Notes: generated by a model from the letters alone, not told the origin. DNA of 55,176 bases from Varibaculum cambriense (GCF_022133705.1 NZ_JAKNHJ010000017.1:1-55176); one strand, 5' to 3'. Shown: positions 26,391 to 35,607, numbered from the stretch's first letter. Translations and numbers: made by a program.

Positions 26391-26455
26391 GCAAAAAAAT
26401 CTAAAAATAGCGTTTTTGTACTCTTTTGGAAATTAAGACTGCTGATAAAACATAT

Positions 26456-26467
26456 TCAAACGTTTGA
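26456..26467. promoter_or_regulatory. LacI-family operator overlapping the MFS promoter
   Basis: TCAAACGTTTGA is a perfect 12-bp palindrome with the central CG typical of LacI/GalR-family operators. It overlaps the -35 box (TTGACT, 26464-26469), so binding should block transcription of the operon at 26548-29554. Confidence 0.75.
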
Positions 26468-26492
26468 CTTAATGTGAGGGATATTTTATTGT
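26464..26492 (+). promoter_or_regulatory. promoter of the MFS / PI-PLC / IMPase operon
   Basis: TTGACT (26464-26469) and TATTGT (26487-26492) are separated by 17 bp, a good sigma-70-type promoter about 50 bp before the MFS start codon. Confidence 0.65.
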
Positions 26493-26547
26493 ATGGCTAT
26501 GTGCTAAAGCACATCTAGGAATTATTTGCAGCAAAGGAGCTACGAAT

Positions 26548-27912
26548 ATGCGTTCAAAGTTGAATAACCTGGGATTCACGGCGACTTCATTCCTGTCGCT
26601 GGTGCTAATCACAGTAAATGCGCAGTTAATTTATGCTTTTTGGGACATTAGGAACACCATTCCCAAAGATTTTCCTACCGCCATGGGGGTAACCGACGCT
26701 CAGGCAGGGAACCTATATTCAATGCAAGGTTTAGTTATTATCCTGGGAACCATTGCCTTGGGCTGGGTAGGCGATCGTTTCGCGATTCGTACTATCATGC
26801 TGATTTCTTCTCTGGGTGCGGGAGGGATTTCCCTATTCATCACCGTATTCTCACCTAATCTCTCCCTGGGGACGCTGCTCGTATGCTTCTTCTTGATGCT
26901 GCTGTTTACCGAGGTATTATTCAAACCAGCCAACTTCAAAGCAGTTAGCCTCTCAACCACTGAAGAACATCAAGGCACTGCATTTGGCTTTTTCGAGTTT
27001 GGACGCGGTCTGCTCGCGTTCCTGGTTTCTTTGCTTTGGACCTTGATGCTGGCATCGGGAGCCAGTGCTCGAACCATCATGTACACTTCCTCGATAATCG
27101 TCCTGGTAGCCGGGCTAATGGTGTTCTGGGCGGTACCAAAAGGGCAAAAAGTCGGCAGTGAAGACACCCAAGCAGCTAACACTGTAGAGGCAATCAAAGG
27201 GGTTGGGAAAGTAGCTAAACTGCCGATAGTCTGGCTCACCGGTATCAACGTTTTTTGTATCTATGGCACTTTCGTAGCTGCCGGAACTTATTTTGCCCGC
27301 TTCTTACAAGCCGGATACGGAACTTCGGCAGTGGCTGCCGCCGTGTTTGCAACTACCGTAATCGGCTTGCGTATGTTGCCACTGGTTTCAACGATTCTGG
27401 TAGAAAAAGTATTTAAATCAACGGTAAAGTTCATGAGAACTATGGAGATAGTTCTGGTAGTTCTACTGTCGCTGATTGCGGCAATCTTCTTCACTAACAG
27501 CCCAGCTATCAGCTCTTATCCAGCTGGTCAAGTACCGGGGAACCTGATATCTAGTGGAATGTTCTGGGCGCTAATCGTGATGATGCTCTTGGCATCTGCC
27601 ACCACCTTTATGATTCGGGGTGTCTACTACGCTCCCATCGGAGAGTTCGGCATTGCCAAGAAGAATTCTTCAGCTGCTATGTCTTTCGCAATCACTGTCG
27701 GATATATCCCGGCGTTATTAGCCCCCATTGTGCTCGGTGGTCTGATTACCCCCTCCATTACTGATAGCAACGGAAAAGTAATAACCGAAGTGCTAACCTC
27801 CACCAATGTACTGGGGTCTGCATTCTTAGGATTGGCAGCTTTAGCTCTGGTTGCAGCGGTAATGTCACACCTCATGGTGAAAATGCAGCGCCGCCAAAAA
27901 CAAATGAACTGA
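26548..27912 (+). CDS. major facilitator superfamily transporter of a presumed phosphoinositol/inositol compound
   Basis: A 454-residue protein with about twelve membrane helices. The loop between helices 2 and 3 carries the MFS motif GWVGDRFAIRTIM. A conserved-looking RGVYYAPIGEFG segment lies near helix 10-11. General fold points to organic-anion or sugar-type MFS carriers; the substrate is not visible in the sequence. The strong AAAGGAG site precedes the ATG. It is the first gene of a three-gene operon (7 nt to the PI-PLC-like gene), directly behind the LacI-type operator. The context suggests uptake of a soluble phosphoinositol such as glycerophosphoinositol or an inositol phosphate, but that is inference. 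Confidence 0.85.
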   Translation: MRSKLNNLGFTATSFLSLVLITVNAQLIYAFWDIRNTIPKDFPTAMGVTDAQAGNLYSMQGLVIILGTIALGWVGDRFAIRTIMLISSLGAGGISLFITVFSPNLSLGTLLVCFFLMLLFTEVLFKPANFKAVSLSTTEEHQGTAFGFFEFGRGLLAFLVSLLWTLMLASGASARTIMYTSSIIVLVAGLMVFWAVPKGQKVGSEDTQAANTVEAIKGVGKVAKLPIVWLTGINVFCIYGTFVAAGTYFARFLQAGYGTSAVAAAVFATTVIGLRMLPLVSTILVEKVFKSTVKFMRTMEIVLVVLLSLIAAIFFTNSPAISSYPAGQVPGNLISSGMFWALIVMMLLASATTFMIRGVYYAPIGEFGIAKKNSSAAMSFAITVGYIPALLAPIVLGGLITPSITDSNGKVITEVLTSTNVLGSAFLGLAALALVAAVMSHLMVKMQRRQKQMN

Positions 27913-27919
27913 GGGCAAA

Positions 27920-28765
27920 ATGAAAGCAACTGTTAAACACGCAGATTGGATGGCTCATCATCCAGATTCAGTTCCCATCGGTAACCTGACTATCCCAGGA
28001 ACTCATGATTCTATGACCGCAACCTGTCCGCAAAGATACTATAAAACTCAGACTCTCCTGCTTGCAGAACAATTAGATATAGGGGTCAGGTTTTTAGATT
28101 TGCGGATTCGCTCTAGCCTGGTTGCAGCTCACCGCGAGTGGATAAGCACGATTAAAGCTACGGAGATATTGCAAACTATCCGAGAGTTTCTAAAGAATCA
28201 TCCACAAGAGTTCCTCTTGGTTAGATTCCAAAACGCAAATGAAAATAAGGATGATTTTCCGCAGTATTGCCAGCAAATTACGAAACTGATTGCTGAAAAT
28301 CGAGATTTATTCTTCCTATGGAAGAAAGAAAGTCAGATTCCCATCAGTGAGCTAACTTTGGGGCAGTTACGCGGAAAAATCCTGGCATTGGAATGTGCCC
28401 CCAGCCAGTATGAATCGACGTATTTACCAGACTGTGTTTGGGCATATCCCTGGCATGAAGCCGAGAAAATACGGCTACAAGACTTATGGGATGGTCCCAG
28501 TTTAGAAGCTAAACAGCAGGCAATCTTGCAACTAGGGGAACAGGCTGGAACTGGTGAGCTACGTTTGAATCATATTAGTGCTACCAATGGACAGTTAGGA
28601 TTCCCCGATGCCTATGCCGCTCAGCTAAATCCGTGGATTTTAGATATTTATACCAAGGACGAAGCTAGATGCAAGCAAAGGGCGCAGGTGCTAATTTTTG
28701 ACTATCTTACCCCTGAGATTGCTCAAACTTTGATAGATGCTGGGCTAAGTAACTGCCAGAACTAG
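27920..28765 (+). CDS. phosphatidylinositol-specific phospholipase C-like protein, apparently cytoplasmic
   Basis: The 281-residue protein has the PI-PLC X-box: IPGTHDSMT (His29, Asp30), FLDLRIR (Asp60, Arg62) and AAHREW (His71). These line up with the catalytic His32, Asp67, Arg69 and His82 of the Bacillus cereus enzyme, which cleaves the phosphodiester of phosphatidylinositol and then its cyclic phosphate product. Unlike secreted bacterial PI-PLCs, this one has no signal peptide: the N-terminus MKATVKHADWMAHHPDS is hydrophilic. It should therefore act inside the cell on an imported soluble substrate or on the inner membrane leaflet. GAGGG lies before the ATG, 7 nt after the MFS gene, and the next gene follows after 9 nt. 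Confidence 0.88.
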   Translation: MKATVKHADWMAHHPDSVPIGNLTIPGTHDSMTATCPQRYYKTQTLLLAEQLDIGVRFLDLRIRSSLVAAHREWISTIKATEILQTIREFLKNHPQEFLLVRFQNANENKDDFPQYCQQITKLIAENRDLFFLWKKESQIPISELTLGQLRGKILALECAPSQYESTYLPDCVWAYPWHEAEKIRLQDLWDGPSLEAKQQAILQLGEQAGTGELRLNHISATNGQLGFPDAYAAQLNPWILDIYTKDEARCKQRAQVLIFDYLTPEIAQTLIDAGLSNCQN

Positions 28766-28774
28766 GTGAGGAAC

Positions 28775-29554
28775 ATGGAAAAGCCGGAATTACTGAAACT
28801 ATTGGATTATGCAGTAGCTACCGTTAAAAAAGCCGCAGCTATGGCGCTTGAACCGGGAATGGAACTAAATATTACCGCTAAAAGCAGCCGTAATGATTTA
28901 GTTACCGATGTTGATAAAGAAATAGAGCAGTTTATTGCGAATCAACTACTGGAATTTAGTGGCTACCCAGTGCTCGGAGAGGAAGGACACCAGGTTGATT
29001 CTTTCGAGGGACGGGTATGGCTAGTAGATCCCATTGATGGGACGATGAATTACATAGAAACCAAGCGAGATTACGCAATTTCCTTGGCATTATGTGAAAA
29101 CGGAGTCCCGGTTCTGGCAGTAGTGCAAGATGTAGTGGCTGATAAGACCTATACCGCGACTTTAGGGGGAGGGGCTTATTGCAATGACCTTCCCTTAGGG
29201 GCGGTGAATTCGGATATAGATTACCGCCAGGTAGTTCTGCTAACCGATTTAAAGGAAATCCGAGCGCTTCCTCGCTTAGCTCAAGTTTTAGAGGAATCGC
29301 GGGGACATCGCCGATACGGTTCTGCCGCCTTAGAAATGGTGGAAGTAGCAGCCGGTAGGGCAGGGGGATTTATTCATCTTTGGGTATCCCCCTGGGATAT
29401 AGCAGCGGCGACTTTAATCTGTCGGGAAAGTGGATGCATAGTGTCCCGCTTTGATGGTACCAGCATGGATGTGCGCCAGAAAGGTTCCGTTTTGGCAGCA
29501 TGGCCTACCGTACATTCCGGGCTGCTATATCGGTTGGTGCAAGCTCCTGCCTAG
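28775..29554 (+). CDS. inositol monophosphatase family protein
   Basis: Magnesium-dependent phosphatase. The ATG at 28775 is chosen because GGTGAGG precedes it; an in-frame GTG three codons earlier abuts the previous stop. The 259-residue protein has the metal-binding signature GEEGHQ (Glu69, Glu70), WLVDPIDGTMNYI (Asp85, Asp88) and VSPWDIAAATLICRESGC. In context it is the natural last step, inositol phosphate to inositol, after a PI-PLC-type cleavage. Members of the family also include HisN (histidinol-phosphate phosphatase) and CysQ-type enzymes, so HisN is an alternative, though the gene is far from the his cluster. It is followed by a terminator. Confidence 0.9.
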   Translation: MEKPELLKLLDYAVATVKKAAAMALEPGMELNITAKSSRNDLVTDVDKEIEQFIANQLLEFSGYPVLGEEGHQVDSFEGRVWLVDPIDGTMNYIETKRDYAISLALCENGVPVLAVVQDVVADKTYTATLGGGAYCNDLPLGAVNSDIDYRQVVLLTDLKEIRALPRLAQVLEESRGHRRYGSAALEMVEVAAGRAGGFIHLWVSPWDIAAATLICRESGCIVSRFDGTSMDVRQKGSVLAAWPTVHSGLLYRLVQAPA

Positions 29555-29633
29555 CGGGTTAGCGCAGCCGAATGCCAGGATGAAACCTGGTGGTAAGGCA
29601 GCAGATTTGTCCTGGGAAAACCGGATAGAAAAA

Positions 29634-29674
29634 TAGTCGCGGGGTGGAAGAATCCTTCTTCCACCCCGCGACTA
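29634..29674. terminator. bidirectional terminator between the IMPase operon and glgP
   Basis: A perfect 19-bp stem, TAGTCGCGGGGTGGAAGAA, TCC loop and its reverse complement, sits between the two convergent units. A-rich and T-rich flanks are modest. Confidence 0.8.
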
Positions 29675-29712
29675 TTAGCTATTGACTTATCGCCAAGAAT
29701 CGGCTTCGGCAG

Positions 29713-32082
29713 CTAGATTTTTTGCGCCTGTATCTTCCAAACGTCTTTAGCGTAATCAGCTATGGTGCGATCAGCGCTGAAGCGTCCAGATTCACAGATG
29801 TTGATCCAGCATTTACGCGCCCATTCAATTTGGTCAGCGTATTCGAGGGCGGCGCGATCACGCACTTCCCGGTAATCAGCGAAATCACCCAGTACGTAGT
29901 AGACGTCCGCAGGTTCGTAGCCGTTGGAATCTAGTAGCGAACCCAAAAGATCATGGAACAGGCCAGTACCGCCATCATCTAAAGTGCCATCAACAAACGC
30001 ATCCAGAGTCCGTTTTAGTCCCGGCACGGTTTCATAGAGCTTGCGCGGATCGTAAGTGCGTCGCAGCTCCGGTAGTTCCTCTTCCTTGGCGCCGAAAATA
30101 TAGGCGTTTTCTTCCCCCACTGAATCCACGATCTCTACATTCGCACCGTCTAGAGTACCCAGGCAAAGTGCTCCATTCATCATGAACTTCATATTGGAAG
30201 TTCCCGATGCCTCTTTACCAGCAGTAGAAATCTGTTCGTGAATATCGGCAGCAGGAATAATATGTTCCGCCGGGGAAACATTGTAGTTTTCGACAAACAC
30301 TACTTGGATAACTTTAGAAACCTCAGGGTCACTAGCGACCAGTTCCCCAATAGTGTTAATCAGTTTAATAATCGCTTTGGCTCGCACATATCCGGGAGCA
30401 GCCTTAGCCCCGAAAATGAATACTCGATGTGGCCAAGGCTTTTGCGGATTATCTTTGATCCGGAAATACAGATCCAAAATATATAGCGCGTTTAACAGCT
30501 GCCGTTTGTATTCGTGCAACCGCTTGATCTGCACATCGAAAATCGCAGACGGATCAATCTTTTGTCCAGAGCGTTGCTCCAGCCACTGGGCAAAGTCCCG
30601 TTTATTATCGGCCTTTACCCCCAGTAGCTGCGCCATTAGATCCGAGTCATCAGCCAGCTTACGTAGGCTCTTGAGCTGATCCATATCGGTAACCCAATCA
30701 GTAGAACCCAGCTTTTCAGTAAGCAGGTTAGCTAGACGAGGATTACACTGTTTGAGCCAGCGCCGGGGCGTAACTCCATTAGTCTTGTTATTAAACTTTT
30801 GTGGCCAAATCTCGTACCAGTCTTTCAAGGTCTGCCGTTTAATGATTTCGGTGTGCAGGGCAGCCACCCCGTTAATCGAAAATGCTGCGTAGCAGGCAAT
30901 CCAAGCCATATGGATACGGCCACCATGAATCGGAGACATATAGTCAATCCGGGCAGCGTCAAAGCCCAGTGCCTCTAGTTCCATCCGGAAACGACGGTCA
31001 ATCTCGGCTACGATCTCCAGGATCCGGGGGAATAGGCGCTGGAAAATTGCGTATTCCCAGGTTTCTAGAGCTTCAGCGAGCACCGTGTGGTTGGTGTAGG
31101 CAAAAGTGTTCTGTACGATTTGCCAGGCATCTTCCCAATCCATCCCGTGATCGTCAAGCAGAATCCGCATCAATTCCGGAATCGCCAATACCGGGTGGGT
31201 GTCATTTAGCTGGATACAATTGTATTTCGCGAAATCACGCAGGTCATCACCGTGATGGTTGATGTAGTTCTCTACCATGTCCTGCAGAGAGGCAGATACA
31301 AAGAAGTACTGTTGACGTACCCGCAACACTTTGCCTTCGAAAGTAGTGTCATTGGGGTACAGAACCCGACACAGGTCAGCCACCCGTTCCCGCTCAATAA
31401 TAGCATCGGTGAACCGCTGCGAATTGAAAGCCTCATAGTCGAACTCTTCCATCGGTTCTGACTTCCACAGGCGCAAAGTATTTACGTTATCGGTGCCATA
31501 ACCGGTAATCGGCATATCGTAGGGAATCGCCCGCACTTGCATATCTGCGAAGTTAATAAAGCAGGGCTCTTCCTCGCGGCGAATAACGAAAGGATAACCT
31601 TCCTCCATCCACGGATCCGGATGCTCACGTTGGTTACCGTTTTCAAAGGCCTGCTTAAATAGGCCGTAGCGGTACAAGATTCCATATCCGCGCACTGGCA
31701 GGTTCATAGTGGCGCAAGAATCCAAGAAGCAGGCAGCTAGGCGTCCCAAGCCTCCATTACCGAGGGAGGCATCGTGTTCGGCTTCCAGAACGTCGGTGAG
31801 ATTCATGCCGAAGGTGTTTGTAGCTTCTTTCGCCTGTTCTAACAGTTCCAGGTTATCCAGGTTGTTGAGCAGGGCTCTGCCCATTAGGAACTCAGCCGAG
31901 AAGTAATGCTCTTGGCGTCCCGCGGCATACTTTTTTGTGGTTGCTTCCCAGTTTTCTGCGATACGTTCTACAATCGCTTGCGACATTCCTGTCCAAAACT
32001 CCATAGGGGTGGAGTCTTCGGCGCGGCGTCCAGAAATAGAACGAGTAAATGAACCTAAAGAATGGGTAAGGTTGTCTGCCAT
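29713..32082 (-). CDS. glgP: glycogen/maltodextrin phosphorylase
   Basis: Releases glucose 1-phosphate from alpha-1,4-glucans. The ATG at 32082 is chosen since AAGGAG ends 8 nt upstream (an in-frame TTG is two codons earlier); this gives 789 residues, normal for the family. Seen are EAEHDASLGNGGLGRLAACFLDS, the glucan region, KNNTNGVTPRRWL-like FNNKTNGVTPRRWL, IKRLHEYKRQLLNAL, and the PLP-lysine block GKEASGTSNMKFMMNGALCLGTLDGANVEI. It converges with the IMPase operon and is followed upstream (165 nt away) by an alpha-glucosidase on the same strand, a plausible glycogen/maltodextrin breakdown pair. The 165-nt gap shows nothing clear. Confidence 0.95.
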   Translation of the reverse strand: MADNLTHSLGSFTRSISGRRAEDSTPMEFWTGMSQAIVERIAENWEATTKKYAAGRQEHYFSAEFLMGRALLNNLDNLELLEQAKEATNTFGMNLTDVLEAEHDASLGNGGLGRLAACFLDSCATMNLPVRGYGILYRYGLFKQAFENGNQREHPDPWMEEGYPFVIRREEEPCFINFADMQVRAIPYDMPITGYGTDNVNTLRLWKSEPMEEFDYEAFNSQRFTDAIIERERVADLCRVLYPNDTTFEGKVLRVRQQYFFVSASLQDMVENYINHHGDDLRDFAKYNCIQLNDTHPVLAIPELMRILLDDHGMDWEDAWQIVQNTFAYTNHTVLAEALETWEYAIFQRLFPRILEIVAEIDRRFRMELEALGFDAARIDYMSPIHGGRIHMAWIACYAAFSINGVAALHTEIIKRQTLKDWYEIWPQKFNNKTNGVTPRRWLKQCNPRLANLLTEKLGSTDWVTDMDQLKSLRKLADDSDLMAQLLGVKADNKRDFAQWLEQRSGQKIDPSAIFDVQIKRLHEYKRQLLNALYILDLYFRIKDNPQKPWPHRVFIFGAKAAPGYVRAKAIIKLINTIGELVASDPEVSKVIQVVFVENYNVSPAEHIIPAADIHEQISTAGKEASGTSNMKFMMNGALCLGTLDGANVEIVDSVGEENAYIFGAKEEELPELRRTYDPRKLYETVPGLKRTLDAFVDGTLDDGGTGLFHDLLGSLLDSNGYEPADVYYVLGDFADYREVRDRAALEYADQIEWARKCWINICESGRFSADRTIADYAKDVWKIQAQKI

Positions 32083-32253
32083 ATTCAATCTCCTTACAAG
32101 GCTTACGATTCCAAGGCTATCGGTTAAAGGGAAAATGACCGACTTAAATCCACTATTTTGTCAGTGGCATTAGTTACACCGGTTTCATGCGGATAAATGG
32201 CCCGGTTTTCCCAGCTTTTCGGGGGAGTTGGCGCAGTTAAGTCCAGAAAACCC

Positions 32254-33987
32254 TTAGATTTCGATCCAGAGAGTTTGTTCGGGCGCGATTTTATCTTCGC
32301 TACTGTCACCCAAGTTATGGGAGGAACCGATTCCTGGGGTTGACAGGAGGGTTTTTGCCGAATCTGTTACTGCGACCTCCGGTAAGGGACGCGAACCCGC
32401 CCCCAGGTTGGTTACTACCACTACCTGACGCCCGTTCGCTCCGGTAACCTGTAAAGCCAGTACCTCCGGATCGCTTTCTAACCAGGTAGATTCGCCCATT
32501 CCCAGGCCGAGGTCGCGGCGAACCGTAAGCATTTTGCGGTAAAAGTTTAACGGAGAGTTCGGGTCTGAATCTTGTGCCTTAACCGACAGCTCGCCCCAAT
32601 CATCTGGTTGTGGCAACCAGGCGGGGCTAGCGCCTGCAGGAGAAAACCCAAAGTTAGAACCGGGTTCATCCGACCAGGGGAGCGGTACCCGGCAGCCGTC
32701 GCGTCCTCGTACCCTAAAGCCGGAACGCTGCCAGGTGGGATCTTGTCGTGCCTCATCCGGAAGCTTAGTGGCATCAGGTAGCCCCAATTCTTCCCCGTTA
32801 TACAGGTAGATAGAGCCGGGCAGCCCCGCGAGGAACGCGGTTGCCGATAGCGCCCGAGTTAAACCGATTTCTCGATCCGGTTGCGGGTCACTTGCCCCGA
32901 TCCCGTTATCGGTATTCGCTCCGTTGGGGTAGCCAAAACGGGTGGCATGACGGACTTTGTCGTGGTTAGACAGTACCCAAGTGGGGGGAGCGCCCACCGA
33001 GGCCGAGGCCTCTTGGGTGCGCCGGATTACTTTCCGCAGAGCGGCTGGCTCCCACTGGCAGTTAACTACCGAAAAGTTGAAGGCCTGGGACATTTCGTCC
33101 TCGCGCACATACATAGCTTCTTGCTCCGGGGTATTGACCCAGGCCTCGGCTACTAGCATCCGGTCACGGCCATATTCATCTAGCACCTGGCGCCATTCGC
33201 GATAAATATCGTGGACTCCCGGCTGGTTAAAGAACGGTCCCACATCGAGGGCACGTCCATTATCGCTATTTGGGCCTTCATAGTTAAGGCGATCCGGCCC
33301 CACCAAGTCATCGGGCAGCGCGGGATCCTTGACCAGGCCGTGAGCCACATCCACTCGGAAACCATCTACGCCGCGGTCCAACCAAAAACGTAGGTAGGAC
33401 CGGAAAAAGTCGTGAACTTTCGGGTTTTCCCAGTTGAAGTCGGGTTGGGAGGCATCAAAAATATGTAGGTACCACCAGTCCCGGTCGCTAGCTTTACCAG
33501 TTAGGGGCTCCACTTTTGACCAGGCAGATCCGCCGAACATAGACCCCCAGTTGTTGGGAGTGGTATCCGCGCATTTGCGGAACATATACATATCGCGTGC
33601 CGGATCGCCCGGCTCCGCGGCTAGCGCCTGCTTAAAGAGGGGGTGATCCCAAGAGGAATGATTAGGAACCACATCGATGATGGCTTTCATTCCGCGCTCA
33701 TGCAGCTCAGCGAGAACTTTATCGAAAGTCTGTAAGTCCCCATATTCGGGATTAATATCCAGATAATCGGCTACGTCGTAACCGGTGTCGTGTTGAGGGG
33801 AAGGATAGAAAGGGGAAAACCAGACGGCATCGATTCCCAGTTTTTCTAGGTAGTCAATTTTTTCTAACACCCCGGCCAGATCGCCGATCCCATCACCGTT
33901 GGAATCGGAAAAAGAACGGGGATAAATCTGATAGATAGCGGCACTACGCCACCACTGATCCCAGTCACCTCGCTGAACGCGGTTCAT
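32254..33987 (-). CDS. GH13 alpha-glucosidase (oligo-1,6-glucosidase/maltase type)
   Basis: Hydrolyses terminal alpha-glucosides from short oligosaccharides in the cytoplasm; there is no signal peptide. The 577-residue protein has the four GH13 regions: DVVPNHSS, GFRVDVAHG with the nucleophile Asp (about residue 210), LVAEAWV with the acid/base Glu (about 279), and LSNHDKVRH with the third Asp (about 339). The start QWWRSAAIYQIYPRSFSDSNGDGIGDL is the hallmark of the MalL/AglA subfamily. AAGGAG precedes the ATG. It lies 30 nt downstream of the rhlE-like gene, so read-through from that gene is likely. Confidence 0.93.
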   Translation of the reverse strand: MNRVQRGDWDQWWRSAAIYQIYPRSFSDSNGDGIGDLAGVLEKIDYLEKLGIDAVWFSPFYPSPQHDTGYDVADYLDINPEYGDLQTFDKVLAELHERGMKAIIDVVPNHSSWDHPLFKQALAAEPGDPARDMYMFRKCADTTPNNWGSMFGGSAWSKVEPLTGKASDRDWWYLHIFDASQPDFNWENPKVHDFFRSYLRFWLDRGVDGFRVDVAHGLVKDPALPDDLVGPDRLNYEGPNSDNGRALDVGPFFNQPGVHDIYREWRQVLDEYGRDRMLVAEAWVNTPEQEAMYVREDEMSQAFNFSVVNCQWEPAALRKVIRRTQEASASVGAPPTWVLSNHDKVRHATRFGYPNGANTDNGIGASDPQPDREIGLTRALSATAFLAGLPGSIYLYNGEELGLPDATKLPDEARQDPTWQRSGFRVRGRDGCRVPLPWSDEPGSNFGFSPAGASPAWLPQPDDWGELSVKAQDSDPNSPLNFYRKMLTVRRDLGLGMGESTWLESDPEVLALQVTGANGRQVVVVTNLGAGSRPLPEVAVTDSAKTLLSTPGIGSSHNLGDSSEDKIAPEQTLWIEI

Positions 33988-34017
33988 CTATTTCTCCTTC
34001 GTGGTTGTTTAAATAGC

Positions 34018-35607
34018 CTAGTCTTCACTGCCTTTGCGACGACGCCGGCGCGCACGCCGAGGACGCGGCTGACGCTGGGTACCCGCCCCTTGGTGACTAT
34101 CGCGTTCCCGACGCCGATCCCGTCCGCCCCGAGAGCCTTTACTCCGTCCGCCTCCTGAGCGACCGCGAGAATTATTTCCGCGCCCTGAACGTCCGCGCCC
34201 CCGACCGCGACCTCCGGTCTCCCCGAGATCTTCAAGTTTTTCGGCGGCCAGTCCGGCGCGTTTACGCATCGAACGCGGTAAGCGCCCGCCGGCATCCTCG
34301 GGAATATCCAAATCGGTATAAAGGTGCGGGCTGGTGTGATAGGTTTCCACCGGTTCGTCCGCCCCCAGCGATAACTCTTTGTTGATCAGCTTCCAGCGGG
34401 GAACGTCATCCCAGTCCACGAAGGTGATCGCGGTTCCCGAATTCCCGGCGCGGCCAGTGCGCCCGATGCGGTGAATATAAATCTTGGCGTCCTCGGGGCA
34501 CTGATAGTTGATTACGTGGGTGACGTCATCAACATCAATGCCGCGCGCTGCCACATCGGTGGCTACCAGGACATCGACTTTCTCGTGTCTAAAAGCTCGC
34601 AGCGCCTGCTCGCGAGCACCTTGCCCTAAATCGCCATGTAAGGCTGCGGTTGCGAAGCCGCGTTTGCCAAGATCTTCTGCTACCCGGGCAGCAGTGCGTT
34701 TAGTGCGCGTGAAAATAATGGTGAGGCCGCGTTCGCGAGCCTGCAAAATCCGCGCCAGTACCTCAACTTTATTAAGGGCGTGGCAGCGGTAAATCACTTG
34801 CCGAGTGGTTTTCACCGTGGCGCCTTGATCATCGGGATCTTGCGCCCGAATATGGGTGGGATGTTCCATATAGCGGCGGGCTAGCGCCACAACTTCTCCG
34901 GGCATAGTGGCGGAAAACAGCATCGTGTGGCGATTGGCGGGGGTGCGCGAAAGGAGTACCTCTACGTCGGGAAGGAATCCCAAATCTAGCATTTCATCGG
35001 CTTCATCTAGCACCATAGTGCGCACTGACGACAAGCTCAAATGCCCTTGTTTCATGAGGTCAATCAGGCGACCGGGGGTGCCGACTACAATTTCGACTCC
35101 TCGTTTCAGATCCGCTATTTGGGGCTCGAAAGCCCGTCCCCCATAGATTTCGCAAATACGCACTTTGCGGCGGGCAGCTGCCTGCGCGGTTTCCCTCGCT
35201 ACCTGGATGGCGAGCTCCCGGGTGGGCAAGACGATTAAGGCTTGCGGATGGCCAGGGTCTAGCAGGTCTTCGTAGCCGTCCTCATCTGGAGCCACCACGT
35301 CCTCCAAAACCGGGAGCGCAAACCCCAAAGTTTTACCAGTACCGGTCTTAGCTTGGCCGATAATATCGTGGCGCCCGAGCGCTACCGGCAAAGTGAGGGC
35401 TTGAATCGGGAAGGGGTGGATGATTCCGGCATCTTCAAGAGCCTGGCATTGCGGAGCAGAGACCCCGAAATCAGCAAAAGTTTTTTCGGAAAGATCTATA
35501 GAGGAATCGCCCACTACATCGGCTTGCGCCTGCTCAATCTGTGGCTCGTGTGCTGCGGAAGTGTCAGCAATTCCACTGGTTGCTTGTGTATTTTCTTCAG
35601 TTGTCAA
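34018..35607 (-). CDS. DEAD-box RNA helicase, RhlE-like
   Basis: ATP-dependent RNA helicase for rRNA or mRNA remodelling. Motifs in order are the Q motif (FADFGVSAPQCQALEDAGIIHPFPIQ), AKTGTGKT, PTRELAIQ, VLDEADEMLDLGF, FSATMP, IIFTRTKR, DVAARGIDVDD and HRIGRTGRAG. The C-terminal ~75 residues are Arg/Gly-rich and should bind RNA. The frame opens with a GTG at 35622, but the TTG at 35607 has AAAGG 7 nt upstream and gives MTTEENTQATSG (529 residues); the GTG has no ribosome-binding site. Its position beside the ferritin-like protein, DUF3107 and adnAB mirrors mycobacterial gene order (Rv3211 region). Confidence 0.9.
   Translation of the reverse strand: MTTEENTQATSGIADTSAAHEPQIEQAQADVVGDSSIDLSEKTFADFGVSAPQCQALEDAGIIHPFPIQALTLPVALGRHDIIGQAKTGTGKTLGFALPVLEDVVAPDEDGYEDLLDPGHPQALIVLPTRELAIQVARETAQAAARRKVRICEIYGGRAFEPQIADLKRGVEIVVGTPGRLIDLMKQGHLSLSSVRTMVLDEADEMLDLGFLPDVEVLLSRTPANRHTMLFSATMPGEVVALARRYMEHPTHIRAQDPDDQGATVKTTRQVIYRCHALNKVEVLARILQARERGLTIIFTRTKRTAARVAEDLGKRGFATAALHGDLGQGAREQALRAFRHEKVDVLVATDVAARGIDVDDVTHVINYQCPEDAKIYIHRIGRTGRAGNSGTAITFVDWDDVPRWKLINKELSLGADEPVETYHTSPHLYTDLDIPEDAGGRLPRSMRKRAGLAAEKLEDLGETGGRGRGRGRSGRGNNSRGRSGGGRSKGSRGGRDRRRERDSHQGAGTQRQPRPRRARRRRRKGSED

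Noticed and set aside
28775-29554. Assignment of the IMPase-family gene as hisN
   Set aside because: It is co-directional and tightly linked to a PI-PLC-like gene and far from the his cluster; HisN remains possible but is not the best-supported name.
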